A stretch of 64,000 nt of DNA from Ixodes scapularis. Its lineage: Eukaryota; Arthropoda; Arachnida; Ixodida; Ixodidae. Positions within the stretch are counted from its first letter, which is position 1, and each line of letters begins with the position of its first letter. This document shows, piece after piece, positions 41,684 through 52,174 of this stretch. Location of the stretch: assembly GCF_016920785.2 (NCBI RefSeq), contig NW_024609835.1:170062995-170126994 (forward strand), given 5' to 3'. Below the pieces are notes generated by a model. It was given only the letters and a program-made list of their open reading frames with translations, was not told where the DNA came from and searched no databases. The translations under genes were made by a program, and so were the position numbers.

Positions 41684-44191
41684 ATGCTGAATGACGACAT
41701 AATTCAACCTTCAAGCAGTCCATGGGCCTCTCCAGTCGTGCTGGTTGAGAAAAAGGACGGAACTCTTCGGTTCTGCGTGGACCACCGGCAGCTCAACACG
41801 GTTACGAAGAAAGACGTCTACCCACTCCCCCGCATCGACGACACTCTAGACCGGCTGCGCCACTCTCGATACTTTTATTCGATGGACCAGAAGAGCGGCT
41901 ACTGGCAAATCGAGGTCGACGAACGGGACCGAGAGAAGACAGCCTTCGTCACGCCGGATGGACTGTACGAGTTCAAGGTCATGCCCTTCGGTCTATGCAC
42001 GGCGCCAGCAACTTTCCAGCGTGTCATGGACACCGTACTGGCAGGGCTGAAGTGGCAGAGTTGTCTCGTCTACCTTGACGACGTCGTAGTATTTTCAGCT
42101 GACTTCGACGAGCACTTGAGACGACTCCGAGCTGTTCTTCAAGCCATTCAAACCGCCGGACTCACACTCAAGCCGTCAAAGTGCCAGTTCGCCTATGACG
42201 AACTGAAGTTCCTTGGCCACGTGGTTAGTAACGAAGGCGTCCGCCCAGACCCCGAGAAGACTCGCGCCGTCGCGGCATTTCCAACGCCGACAGATAAGAA
42301 GGCCGTGCGAAGATTTTTTGGACTTTGTGCCTATTATCGACGCTTCGTTCGGGATTTCGCAAGGATTTCCGCACCACTTACGAATCTCACGAAAGACGCC
42401 GAGAAGTTCGAATGGGCCGAGGAGCAACAGCAGTCATTCGACGAACTGAAACGACGACTCCAGACTCCTCCTGTGCTTGGACATTTCGACCAGGATGCGG
42501 AAACAGAAATTCACACGGACGCAAGTAACGTGGGACTGGGCGCAGTACTAGTCCAAGTGCAAGAAGGCATCGAGCGAGTCATCGCCTACGCAAGTCGGAC
42601 ATTGTCCAAGGCGGAGAAAAATTACTCCACGACTGAGAAAGAATGCCTTGCGGTCGTCTGGGCAATCACGAAGTTTCGTCCGTACTTGTACGGGAGCCCG
42701 TTCCGTGTAGTCACGGACCCCCACTCGCTCTGCTGGCTTGCGAACCTGAAGGACCCGTCAGGACGCCTCGCTCGATGGAGTCTTCGACTACAAGAGTTCA
42801 ACATGACAGTGGTCTATAAGTCAGGCCGCAAGCACAGCGACGCCGACTGCCTGTCCAGAGCCCCCGTCGAAACCCCTTCCGGCTGCAGCGACGACAATGA
42901 CGACGAGTGCTTCCTAGGAGCAGTGAACACCGACGATATGGCACGACGTCAACGGGACGATCCTGAGCTGCGCGCATTAATCGAGCACCTGGAAGGGGGC
43001 AGGAACACCGTGCCGCGTGTCTTCTCACGAGTACTGCCGACCTTCGCCATCCGACAAGGTGTACTCTACAAAGAGAACTTCGGCGACAACAACACACCGT
43101 GGTTGCTGGTCATCCCGACTGACCGAGAAATCTTCCAAGCCTGCCACGACGACCCGACGTCCGGGCACCTTGGTTACAGCCGGACACTGGCCCGTATTCG
43201 TGAAAAGTATTACTGGCCGAAGCTCCACAAGACCGTCCACCTATACACACGATCATGCCACGAGTGCCAGCGACGCAAGAAACCGCCGACGAGGCCGGCC
43301 GGACTTCTGCAGCCCATTCCTCCAACTACACCCTTCCAGCAGATCGGAATGGATCTACTTGGTCCTTTTCCGCCTTCGATGTCGGGGAACCGCTGGATCA
43401 TCGTTGCCACAGATTATCTCACGCGGTACGCCGAAACGAAAGCTCTTCCTTCAGGGACTGCTGTAAAAGTCGCCAAGTTTTTCATCGAGTCCATCGTCCT
43501 CCGGCACGGCGCTCCCGAAGTTCTGATTACAGATCGCGGATCTTCGTTCATGTCCCAGCTGACGCAAGAGATCCTTCGTCTCAGTGGCACCGGTCATCGT
43601 CGAACCACTGCATACCACCCGCAGACCAACGGGCTGACCGAGCGACTCAACAAGACAATCGCCAATATGATCTCTATGTACGTCGACGTAGAGCACAAGA
43701 CGTGGGACGAGGTGTTGCCCTACGTCACGTTTTCCTACAACACGGCTGTTCAGGAGACCACTGGATTCACCCCTTTCCAGCTGGTACATGGTCGGAAGGT
43801 AACGACCATGCTGGACGCAATGCTGCCCCATGAGCCATCTGACAATGAGAGCGACGACGCCCAGGCGGTTGCTCAACGCGCCGAAGAAGTACGCCAGCTC
43901 GCCCGACTCATGATTCAAGACCAGCAACGTGTCGACGCGGGCCGCTACAACCTTCGTCGCAGGGACGTTCACTTCCAGCCCGGAGACAGGGTGTGGGTGT
44001 GGACGCCCATCCGTCGCCGCGGCCTGAGTGAGAAACTGCTGAAACGGTACTTTGGACCATACAAGGTACTTCGTCGCCTCGGCGAGCTGAACTACGAGGT
44101 GATGCCCGACGGAACAAGAACATCATCACGCCACCCACCACGACCTGAAGTCGTCCACGTCGTGCGCCTGAAGCCGTACTACGCTCGATAG
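41684..44191 (+). CDS. gypsy-2 pol: reverse transcriptase, RNase H, integrase
   Basis: An open frame of 835 codons, N-terminally cut by the MITE. RT spans residues ~1-180, with the catalytic YLDD at 130-133 and a VMPFGL block at 99-104. RNase H starts with the TDAS block near 277. The integrase has an HHCC zinc domain at ~487-525, catalytic Asp near 556 (GMDLLGP) and 616 (ITDRGSS) and Glu near 652 (GLTERLNK), with the DD35E spacing. The GPY/F domain is near 775-790 (KRYFGPYKVLRRLG). There is no chromodomain after it. It would copy the RNA in the particle and insert the cDNA. All key residues are intact; the MITE alone prevents a full polyprotein. Confidence 0.92.
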   Translation: MLNDDIIQPSSSPWASPVVLVEKKDGTLRFCVDHRQLNTVTKKDVYPLPRIDDTLDRLRHSRYFYSMDQKSGYWQIEVDERDREKTAFVTPDGLYEFKVMPFGLCTAPATFQRVMDTVLAGLKWQSCLVYLDDVVVFSADFDEHLRRLRAVLQAIQTAGLTLKPSKCQFAYDELKFLGHVVSNEGVRPDPEKTRAVAAFPTPTDKKAVRRFFGLCAYYRRFVRDFARISAPLTNLTKDAEKFEWAEEQQQSFDELKRRLQTPPVLGHFDQDAETEIHTDASNVGLGAVLVQVQEGIERVIAYASRTLSKAEKNYSTTEKECLAVVWAITKFRPYLYGSPFRVVTDPHSLCWLANLKDPSGRLARWSLRLQEFNMTVVYKSGRKHSDADCLSRAPVETPSGCSDDNDDECFLGAVNTDDMARRQRDDPELRALIEHLEGGRNTVPRVFSRVLPTFAIRQGVLYKENFGDNNTPWLLVIPTDREIFQACHDDPTSGHLGYSRTLARIREKYYWPKLHKTVHLYTRSCHECQRRKKPPTRPAGLLQPIPPTTPFQQIGMDLLGPFPPSMSGNRWIIVATDYLTRYAETKALPSGTAVKVAKFFIESIVLRHGAPEVLITDRGSSFMSQLTQEILRLSGTGHRRTTAYHPQTNGLTERLNKTIANMISMYVDVEHKTWDEVLPYVTFSYNTAVQETTGFTPFQLVHGRKVTTMLDAMLPHEPSDNESDDAQAVAQRAEEVRQLARLMIQDQQRVDAGRYNLRRRDVHFQPGDRVWVWTPIRRRGLSEKLLKRYFGPYKVLRRLGELNYEVMPDGTRTSSRHPPRPEVVHVVRLKPYYAR

Positions 44192-44288
44192 GACTGTGGA
44201 TCTTATGTGTTTCAAGTGACTCTTTAGTTTGCCGTTCTTTTTATGTACTTTGTTTTGTTTTGGGATGCATCGGGGCGATGCACTTATT

Positions 44289-44298
44289 AAGGGGGGAG
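44289..44298 (+). promoter_or_regulatory. Polypurine tract of gypsy-2
   Basis: AAGGGGGGAG immediately before the 3' LTR. In LTR elements this resists RNase H and primes plus-strand DNA. Confidence 0.8.
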
Positions 44299-44301
44299 TA
44301 A

Positions 44302-44711
44302 TGCCGCGCGCCAAGTAGGCAGCGCGGCCATAGCCTAACGGTTATCGCGCTTGCCTTCCACGCGAAGGGCCAGGGTTCGATTCCTGGCCGTGACTATGCA
44401 TTTTTGTTAACACTGTAATGTGATGTTCTGGTGAAATCGAGAACCGTCTAGCTGATTCGAGGTCAGAATGTTCTACGCGTCGAACCTTCTACGTCGAATG
44501 CTCCAGAAGCCAACGTGTGTACAAAAGCGGCTCCGCGGGCAAGCCGGAGCCAGTCTCGCCCCAGCGTTCGACTCCGCTGCCACGCCGATTTCGACGCCCG
44601 CGACGCTCTCTTATTTATCGTTTGTACTCTTTTATTTTTGGCACAAGTTCGCCACATTAAACGTTTATTTCTTCCTGTTTATTTATTGTTTTTTAGTCAC
44701 CACCCGTGACA
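44302..44711 (+). repeat. 3' LTR of gypsy-2
   Basis: 410 bp. It contains the tRNA-like block at 44324-44393 with box B GGTTCGATTCC at 44374-44384, and ATTAAA near 44656. Followed by the ATAT duplication. Confidence 0.92.
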
Positions 44712-44884
44712 ATATCAGACTAAGGAATGTCAATTGCCATCATTAAAAATTAATAAAATACAATGTAGCCAAGCACGAGTGTTCTCAATCAATGAATTTA
44801 ACCGCTGCATCTGAACACTCAAATAAGCAGTATAGTCTTTGCAGCGAAGCCGACCTGCGGAAACTGCGTTTGGCCGTTCAGAGA

Positions 44885-45558
44885 ACGTGGGAGCGATTTC
44901 GATCACTTCTTGAGAAGATACAACAAGAAAACGGGGAAATCGCATCAAGCCAATTGAAAGTTCATATGATCGGAAGTAATATTTAAAAAAAATTGAACGA
45001 AATAATAAATGGCCTTTTTGGATAAAGTGGGATGAAAATATCAATTAATTTCATTTTCGACGGTATTTCAAATTTTATATAAAAAATTTAGTGAAAATAA
45101 AATAAACTAAACTTATGCCCGTCGATATTTCATGTATAGGGCTACACCCGCGTAGTATTTGGTAAGCGACAAATATAATAACTCACGAGTTACAAGGCTC
45201 TGAAGTTGTCACCGCATTGTCACGTGGGAGCGATTTCGATCACTTTTAGAGAAGATACAACAAAAAAAAGGGGAAATCGCATCAAGCCAATTGAAAGTTT
45301 ATATGATCGGCAGCAATAATAAGAAAATTGAACGAAATAAAAAATGGCCTTTTTTGATAAAGTGAGTTCAAAATATCGGTTAATTTCATTTTCGACGATA
45401 TTTCAAATTTTATATAAAAATTTCAGTGAAAATAAAATAAACAAAACTTATGCCCATCGATAGCCCATGTATAGGGCTACACCCGCATAGTATTTAATAA
45501 GTGACAAATATAATAACTCATGAGTTACAAGGCTCTGAAGATGTTACCGGATTGTCAA
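44885..45558 (+). repeat. 337-bp tandem duplication
   Basis: Two head-to-tail units begin ACGTGGGAGCGATTTCGATCAC at 44885 and 45222 and end near ATTGTCA. Identity is roughly 92%. Both contain GTATAGGGCTACACCCGC and AATAACTCAYGAGTTACAAGG. It is noncoding and could be two units of a satellite or a tandem 3' end of a retroposon. Confidence 0.85.
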
Positions 45559-45559
45559 A

Positions 45560-46057
45560 GAGACAATGTTTGGCATTTTTTACCTCAATAACCAAGACTA
45601 CAAAAGTATTTCCCTTTAAACTAAAACATAGTCCAAATAACATACAAGAGCACAAAAAATTACTGTGAGTTTTGTATGCTTCCCGTATTCATACCAGCGT
45701 ACAGAACTGGGTAGAAAAACCACGGAGTAAAAAACAGATTTCCACCCTGCTGCACTCAATAAGTTTTTGTGAAGCGAAATATTTTTTTAAAAAATTTTGG
45801 AAAGCGGTTTTGTTCTTTCCATAAATGGGGAATTACATATATTTTTATTAAAAAATCTAAAGACCCACCCCGACAAGCGTGTTCGATTTTAAATGAAACC
45901 ACCCAGTATTTACCGATTAATGCAAGGCCGCTAACGCTTAATAATTTTCATTTTGTAAGGGACAAAAGTAATTAGACACTTCTCCTCAATAATTTTAAGA
46001 TGATGCCAAAGCTCATCTATCTATATTAGCGTTACAATGCTCTGAATAATTAGTGAA
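45560..46057. other. No gene seen
   Basis: AT-rich sequence between the tandem repeat and the LINE endonuclease fragment. It has only a 68-codon frame with no features. Confidence 0.5.
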
Positions 46058-46419
46058 CTACTCAAGGGACCAATCCAATGTATCTATATTACTAACGTCA
46101 TCTGCATTATTAAAATCAAGCACCCTAGTGTTCGTAACTTGAGACTTGTGGAAATGTAGGGGTAGCTCTAGCAGCACCATTATATGATCAGAGATTCTGT
46201 CTAGTACTTCAAGGCTAAACTCTTTGTATTCACTACTATCATCAAATATAGACAATGAATTTCCCTGAATTCTAGTATAAGATTGCACTATCTGGACTAG
46301 GTTAAACGTGAACGCGATATCTAAAAGGCATTCCGTGCTGTCACTTTCTTTAGGACCGGCCGATAAGGCGTCCCAACTTATTGATGGCAGATTAATGTCA
46401 CCTGCGAATAGAATTTTAC
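46058..46419 (-). pseudogene. LINE-2 endonuclease, C-terminal half
   Basis: The minus-strand frame contains LFAGDINLPSISWD (Mg-binding GDxN block) and DRISDH (terminal catalytic His block) of an AP-type endonuclease. The element is cut on its 5' side by the Mag-like gypsy at 46420, and the other half lies at 50969-51400. It ends soon after the endonuclease with no RT, so the 3' part of this LINE is missing or truncated. Confidence 0.7.
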
Positions 46420-46543
46420 TGTCTCGAGCGCAAGCAGTGATCACACCAGTCGCGAGATACATTCTGTTTAATATGCCATCGTGCAGGCCCTTTTATAGCC
46501 GAACCCAGGTGGCAGGTCCAGCCAGCAGTGACGTCATGTGATG

Positions 46544-47727
46544 TCATAACCGATACATCTTCCCTCTTGAGACGGAGTTCACGAGTTCTTGATGGAAGTT
46601 TTCGTCGTAATTCAGTCTTTTCGGGGGGTGACGCCGTCTTGCTGACCTGCGGAATTTTCCATTGACGTGTCCATGGTGTGGGTTGGGATAGCTCGAGGCA
46701 GTTGTTTGGCTGGTTGGGGTTGGCAGCGGCGGTGATGTAAGGGTTGTTGACTCGGGTGCCTGGTACAAAGGGTGTCCGTCATCTTCGTCGTCGTCACTGT
46801 CGCCGTGGAGGCAGAAGGATTCTTGAGTTTGTTTCAGATGCTGCCTGTTTCTACGAAATACGCGGTTGTCTTCTGAGATAACGTCATAGGACCTCGGCGC
46901 AACTTGACGGAGTGCTTTCGCTTTAACGATCCAGCCAGTCGGAGATGACACTCTGACAATATCACCTGGCCGGCGAGCACGCAGACAATGCCCACCATCA
47001 TGTTGTTTGTGCTTCCTCACTTGCGCTCCTGGCGTCCGAGAGAAGTCTGGCATGCAGGATCGCAGCCTTCGACCCATGAGGAGCTCCCCCGGAGTCCGGC
47101 CATCTTCTAGTGGAGTTGTTCGATAATTAAGGACACCCAGCCAGAAGTCTTCTTCCCCTTCGGTGGTTTTCTTCAGAATACGCTTTGCTACTTGGACGCC
47201 TTTTCGGCCAGCCCGTTTGAACGTGGGAACCGAGGGCTTGATGTTGTATGCTGGAAATCATAGAGAGCAGAAAACATCTTAAATTCTTTTGACGAGAATT
47301 GTGGACCATTATCTGAGCACACTTCGATGGGTAGACCGTGCCTCGCAAATGTGGCACTTAATTTCTGAACCACAGTTCGCGCTGTAGTGTCATGAAGTGG
47401 CTCAACTTCGAGGAAGTTTGAGTGTGCGTCATACGTAACCAAATATGGCTTGCCTGCATATTCAAATAGGTCTACGCCAACCCGCGTCCAGGGATTAGAA
47501 GGAGTCTCACGCATTAGCAGTGGCTCACAAGGTTGAGAATAAGCATGTCGCTGACAGATGCTACATCTACCGACCATAGACTCTATGTCCGCATTTAGGC
47601 CGGGCCAAAAAACAAGGCGACGAGCTTTGGCTTTGCATTTAGAAATTCCTTGGTGACCATCATGAATGCGCTTTAACATTTCAGATCGCATCGACCGAGG
47701 AACGACTACTCGTTCTCCTTTAAACAC
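46544..47727 (-). pseudogene. gypsy-4 integrase
   Basis: HHCC zinc domain (HDGHQGISKCK to CSICQ), then core blocks with the first Asp (GVDLFEY), second Asp (CSDNGPQF) and a Glu in NGLAEK. A C-terminal region (47077-46544) has the GDIVRVSSPTGWIVKAK block. A frameshift near 47727 separates it from RT-RNase H, and another near 47150 separates core and tail. Confidence 0.85.
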
Positions 47728-47734
47728 AATGCCT

Positions 47735-49140
47735 TTAAAGAACAGACAGCTCTGGTATCATGTGTCGAAAAACGCCATCGATCGTCGTCGTCACTGTCGC
47801 CGTGATTGCTGTAACCACCTTCTGCAGTGCAGGATCTTGTGCAGTCGCTTCCTGCAGCCTCTTGACGGTCGTTAGCGACACTCTGTCGAAGAGTATATTG
47901 GTGGCATGTATCTCCACATCGTCCGAAGCATCCTCGTTGCTTGTTGTTTTTGGGGCTCTGGACAGCGTATCGGCCAATATCAGCTCCTTTCCTGGAACAA
48001 ACTGGAGATTGAAGTCGTATCTTAGCAGGCGAAGAAAAAAACGTTGAAGTCTGGGTGGCATCTCCCCCAATGCCTTGCTGGCGATCTGAATGAGCGGCTT
48101 ATGATCAGTTTCGGCTGTAAACTTGATGCCATAAACAAACGGGTGAAATTTCTCGCAATCAAAGGTTAGGGCAAGGGTCTCTTTTTCAATCTGTGAATAT
48201 CGGGACTCGGCATCTGTCAGAGCTCGGGAAGCGTAGGCAACTGGTCGCCACTCTTTACCATGACACTGAAGCAGCACCGAACCTATTCCAAATCTGGATG
48301 CATCCAAAGACACCTTGGTGGGCTTTATTGGGTCAAAAATGGCCAATTGGGGATGTTGTGATAGGGATTCTTTTAGTTCTTCAAATTGTTTTTGGTGACT
48401 TGGAAGCCATTCAAATATAACCTCCTGTCTTGTCAGCTCTCTGAGTACTTTCGTATTTTCTGCTACGTGTGGTAAGTATTTGCTGAAGTAATTAATCATG
48501 CCTAAGAGACGCTGGACCGCTTTCTTGTCTTCAGGCGCCGGCATGTTCAACAAACTGCTGATTAACGCAGGGCTGGGCTTGATGCCCTCAGAGCTGATCA
48601 CGTCGCCCAGATAAGTGACTTCTGTTTGGGAAATTTTGCATTTTTCTGCGCTGAACGTTAGCCCGGCAAGCTGGGCTACTTCCAATGTCGTCCTTAATCG
48701 AATGTCGTGCTCCTCTTGGGTGCGGCCCCAAATCAAAAGATCATCAATATACACATGCACTCCTTGGAGTCCCTCGAAAATTTCGCTTAGTGTTTTTTTA
48801 AATACTTCGGGTGCCGATGAGATACCAAAAGGAACGCGCGAGTAGCGGTATCTGCCAAATGGTGCAGCGAACGTGCAAATTTTTTATGTTTCTTCGTCCA
48901 GGGGGATCTGATGAAAACCTGCTTTGGCATCTAATGTTGTAAAGAACTTCGCTCCTGCTAGTTCTGCCTCTATGTCTTCTCTGCGAGGCAGCTGATAGTG
49001 CTCGCGTTTAATGCTTTCATTTACCCTTCTGGGGTCCATGCACACACGTAGACTTCCATATTTTTTCTTAACAATTACGAGAGGACTCACTCAGTCAGTT
49101 GGTTCGTCGACTCGCTGGATGATTCCTGCTTTTTCCATTC
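47735..49140 (-). pseudogene. gypsy-4 reverse transcriptase and RNase H
   Basis: RT blocks SPLVIVKKK (about 49085), the TTLDAKAGFHQIPL palm block (about 48920), a VPFGISSAPEVF block, and the catalytic YIDD (about 48745) are followed by RNase H with the SLDASRFGIGSVLLQ block (about 48300) and a TDHKPL block. Two in-frame stops interrupt the RT: a TGA near 49093 where a Trp codon is expected, and a TAA at 48884. All catalytic residues are otherwise kept, so decay is recent or slow. Confidence 0.87.
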
Positions 49141-49148
49141 GTCGGAGT

Positions 49149-50048
49149 TCAGTTCGGAGGGGCTCCCGTAGCGCCAGGGGCACTCGTCGAGCAGGCTGCA
49201 CGGATGGCTAGGCATCTTCCAGAAGAACCATATGGTAATGGCGCTTCACACATCCGGTTCCCACAAAAACTCTGGAAAACTCGTCTGCAATAGATGGTCT
49301 TGCGTGGACATACGCGCGACACCAGTCCAAACACCTCACTTGCCTCTAGTCCTAGAAGTGGCTGGCGACCATTCTTCACAACGAAGAAATCGACGTACGC
49401 TTCTTTTCCGTTGATCTTGAGCCGAAGTCTCGTCATGCCGAAGTGTTTTATCCGTCCGCCATCGTAACTACGAAGTGCAGCTCGATTGGGCTTTAACTCT
49501 GGTGCTTTGTGCTGCTTACCGTACAGTGAATAAGGCAGCAAGTTTGCCTGAGACCCCGTATCCACTTTGAGCATGATTTGCCCTCCTCCCGTGATTGAAG
49601 CGCGTACGATCCAGTCCGCCTGACTTTGTGAACTCTTGACGCCAAGATTCAGAATATCAAAGTCATCATTCTCAGACAGCTGTCTGCTGTATTCACCGTT
49701 GCTGTTCTTGCTAATACAGCAGTTCTGCGTCTCTGCCACTTGCCGACCCGCCAGACAGCACGCAGCAAAATGATTGCTTTTTCCGCAGTTGTGGCAGGTT
49801 TTCCCTGAGGCGGGACACCGTTGAAAGTCGTGAACGAAATTGCAACGACCACAGCGGTTCCTCGACTTGTTCCACATCTGTCCCGCATTTGTTCTTCTGA
49901 CTGCATCGGCCTGCTTCTCGTCTGTTTCCCAGGCTTGATTCTGTTTTTCTGAAACTTCTGCAGCTTGGCATATTCGTATCGCTTTATCAAGCGTGAGGTC
50001 AGCTTCCCGTAGGAGCTTTGTTCGTAATTTTTTTTTCAGAAATTCCAA
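49149..50048 (-). pseudogene. gypsy-4 nucleocapsid and protease
   Basis: Two zinc knuckles lie in series (CGRCNFVHDFQRC-type and CHNCGKSNHFAACC). About 95 residues later comes the aspartic protease site VDTGSQANLLP (about 49545-49570) with a QPLLGLEAS second block. A frameshift near 49270 changes the reading at the C-terminal end. The upstream capsid lies at 50775-50000. Confidence 0.85.
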
Positions 50049-50775
50049 AAACGATTTGGTCCCGCAGCATCGAATCTGTAATGCTTCCGAAATTGCATGA
50101 CTGGACTTTGGTCCTTAAGCCTCGAAGGAACTGTTCAAAAGGCTCACCTTCTTGTTGCTGCGTGACTCTGAAGACATACCGCTCGTAGGTCTCATTTTTC
50201 CGTGGAATGCAGTAGGCTTCAGACTTCTGCACCAGGGTCGTGTACGATTCTTTGTCTTCTCCGTCGAATAATAATTGGGTTGCGGGGATATTTATACAGC
50301 GTGTAGTTGGTCTGCCATTAAAGTTGCGACGAGTCACACGCTGTAGATGAGCAATTTAGCCAGTGCAGTACAACCGCTAGCCTGGGGTCTTTAACGTGCA
50401 CCACGCAGTAGTGATACACGACCGCACGCCGGTACGATGCTCATCCAGATCGAAACGGGCAGGGGTGGGGCTCGAACCCAGGATCCCTGGGTTCTGCAGC
50501 GCGAGCTTTCGCTCCACGCGCGTCGAGCTGGGTGTGCGCTTCAGCACACTCGGCCACCGATCCCCCTTTTCTCCGTCGAGAAATACGAAGTTGTTGTAGA
50601 CCTCGATCGCTTCTTCTCCGGCGACATGGAGTAGCAAGGCCGCCTTTTCGTCTTCCTTCTTCTTCGCAAAACCTGTGGCTTTCAGGTACCACTCCAGCCT
50701 TTGCTTGAACTTGATCCAGTTCTGCTCGAGGTTGCCCGAGAGTCGCAGTGGCTCGGGAGGTTTCAGCGTATCCAT
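50000..50775 (-). pseudogene. gypsy-4 Gag capsid, interrupted by a SINE
   Basis: ATG at 50775 begins MDTLKPPEPL, a typical Mag-like Gag start, with a WIKFKQRLEWYLKATG capsid block. At about 50575 the frame enters a SINE and resumes at about 50285 with a LLFDGEDKES block and the conserved QQQEGEPFEQFLRGLR block (about 50150-50100). The gag sequence CGACGGAGAA occurs on both sides of the SINE as its target duplication. Confidence 0.82.
50285..50575 (-). mobile_element. tRNA-derived SINE in gypsy-4 gag
   Basis: The head GGGGGATCGGTGGCCGAGTG carries a box A of the tRNA-Ser/Leu type (about 50542-50557). A box B GGGTTCGAGCCCC lies at about 50467-50480, with a long variable-arm-like segment between. 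The tail ends ACACGCTGTATAAAT. A second, 5'-truncated copy is at 63555-63803. A diverged duplication of about 20 nt of gag flanks it. It may belong to the tRNA-related SINEs known in hard ticks (Ruka type), but this was not checked. Confidence 0.78.
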
Positions 50776-50968
50776 TTCGGTCGTCGGAAGCGCTAAGCCT
50801 AATTGTTCCAAGATCCTGTCGGCTGCGCCACGTCTCGAGCGCAAGCAGTGATCACACCAGTCGCGAGATACATTCTGTTCAATCTGCCATCGTGCAGGCC
50901 CTTTTATAGCCGAACCCAGGTGGCAGGTCCAGCCAGCAGTGACGTCGTGTGATGTCATAACCGATACA

Positions 50969-51400
50969 ACTTCTACAGTGCTTTATAAGATATGACTTCA
51001 TCTCTTCTAAGACCGAAAGAGGTGCGTTAGGAAGCCTGTACAGCGCTCCCAATACTAGACAGGAGTCATGTATTTTTACCTTACACCAAAGTGCTTTGGC
51101 CTATTTTTGTTCTTCCGTTTCAGCAAAAGAAATTCCTGATTGAAACACTATTGCAACACCTCTGCCCAAAGTGTGCCTATCCTTATGAACTATTTTATAC
51201 CGTAGAGGCACAATTTCGTTGTTCGCTATATTTCCGTCAAGCCAAGTTTCAGTTATTACGATTATATCTGGATCGTACGTCAAGAGAATGTGTTCCAGCT
51301 CCGACACCTTGTTTAAAATACTTCTTGCATTTAGATTTATTACTTTCAACGTCCGTAACTTTCCTATGGTCTTTTGTAGTGTATGTCATTTATTATTCTG
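50969..51400 (-). pseudogene. LINE-2 endonuclease, N-terminal half
   Basis: The frame at 51349-51101 has NARSILNKVSELEHILLTY and ITETWL, the first two blocks of AP-type endonucleases (Asn and catalytic Glu). It continues in another frame to 50969, where gypsy-4 begins, and is completed by 46419-46058. Confidence 0.75.
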
Positions 51401-51599
51401 GCTATAACATTTAAATCTCTCACCACTAACATGATTCCAACCGTAAGTTTCATTCCCCACGATCATTTTATCAAATCTCAATTTAATTTGAACGCCGTTG
51501 TCCCTTTCCTGCTGAGAACTTTCCCAAAGACATTTCCGTGCCTCCCTGAAAAGTTTAGAATATTCCTCAGAAGTTCGTAAAACCGTTCCCCTTAGCTTG

Positions 51600-52105
51600 G
51601 AGCAGTTCCTTAATATTGTTAGTTTTTGTCTGTAGTCGATGAATTTAATAATAATAGGTCTTGTTTTTCATTGTAGTTTTTTTTTTTTTTTTCAAGCCTC
51701 TGCAACCTTTTCGATGGTTTTTATCTCTACACCTAGTTGTTTCAGGAAGATTTCCTTCGTAACATTCCTAGCTAGGATATCTTCTCTTTCCGATTCTGCC
51801 TCGTGTAATTCATGAATATTAAGGTTGCTACGTCGCCTCCTGTTTTTTATGTTGTCAATGGTAACAGTTACCTCTGTTACGGTTTTTTGTAGTTCCACAA
51901 CTTACATTTCAGTGTTGTCGGTCCTATCTTTCAGAGCCTCCAGCCTACTCAATTTAGATTCCATTGTAGTTAGCCTTCTCTCAATCTGCGTTATCTTCTG
52001 CTGGGTTTATAGGCGGAATGTTTTTATTTCAGCGATATTTTCAGAAATCTGTTTAAGCTGTACTTCAATATCAGGGCCAGGATTCAATTCCAGACACTCT
52101 TTCAT
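51600..52105 (-). pseudogene. LINE-2 ORF1-like coiled region with 2A-like motif
   Basis: At 52104-52075 the minus strand reads ECLELNPGPD, close to the 2A ribosome-skip signature (D-x-E-x-N-P-G-P) but with Cys for the leading Asp. Downstream comes a heptad-rich segment and a block with NRRRRSNLNIHELHEAE (about 51840-51790), as in ORF1 proteins of CR1/L2/L1-type LINEs that form coiled-coil trimers. A stop and frameshifts near 51899 and 51690 break the frame. Confidence 0.6.
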
Positions 52106-52174
52106 AACTACAGAACACTCATAACACATTTGAAGTAACACTTTTTGGCAAGGCAGCAGCAGCAAACATATGTT

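Larger units (their letters stand above)
38680..44711 (+). mobile_element. gypsy-2: nearly complete Ty3/gypsy retrotransposon (6,032 bp)
   Basis: LTRs at 38680-39088 and 44302-44711 begin TGCCGCGCG and end CGTGACA. They differ at only about a dozen positions by eye, roughly 96-97% identity. A 4-bp duplication ATAT flanks the element (38676-38679 and 44712-44715). The order is LTR, leader, gag, protease, RT, RNase H, integrase, polypurine tract, LTR, with no env and no chromodomain. The only large lesion is a ~190-bp MITE in the RT region. It is the reference for reading gypsy-1 and the fragment at 35.0 kb. Confidence 0.93.
46420..50968 (-). mobile_element. gypsy-4: Mag-like Ty3/gypsy element (4.5 kb) inside LINE-2
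   Basis: 138-bp LTRs lie at 46420-46557 and 50831-50968. The element reads right to left. An 18-nt primer site TGGCGCAGCCGACAGGAT (plus 50812-50830) follows the 5' LTR directly and is complementary to the 3' end expected of a tRNA-Ser, as in Mag elements. A polypurine AAGAGGGAAGA precedes the 3' LTR. All modules are present but with several stops and frameshifts. No clear target duplication was found. Confidence 0.88.

Noticed and set aside
50458..50557. Functional tRNA-Ser/Leu gene on the minus strand
   Set aside because: Box A and box B are present but the segment is the head of a SINE with a matching second copy at 63.6 kb and interrupts gag.
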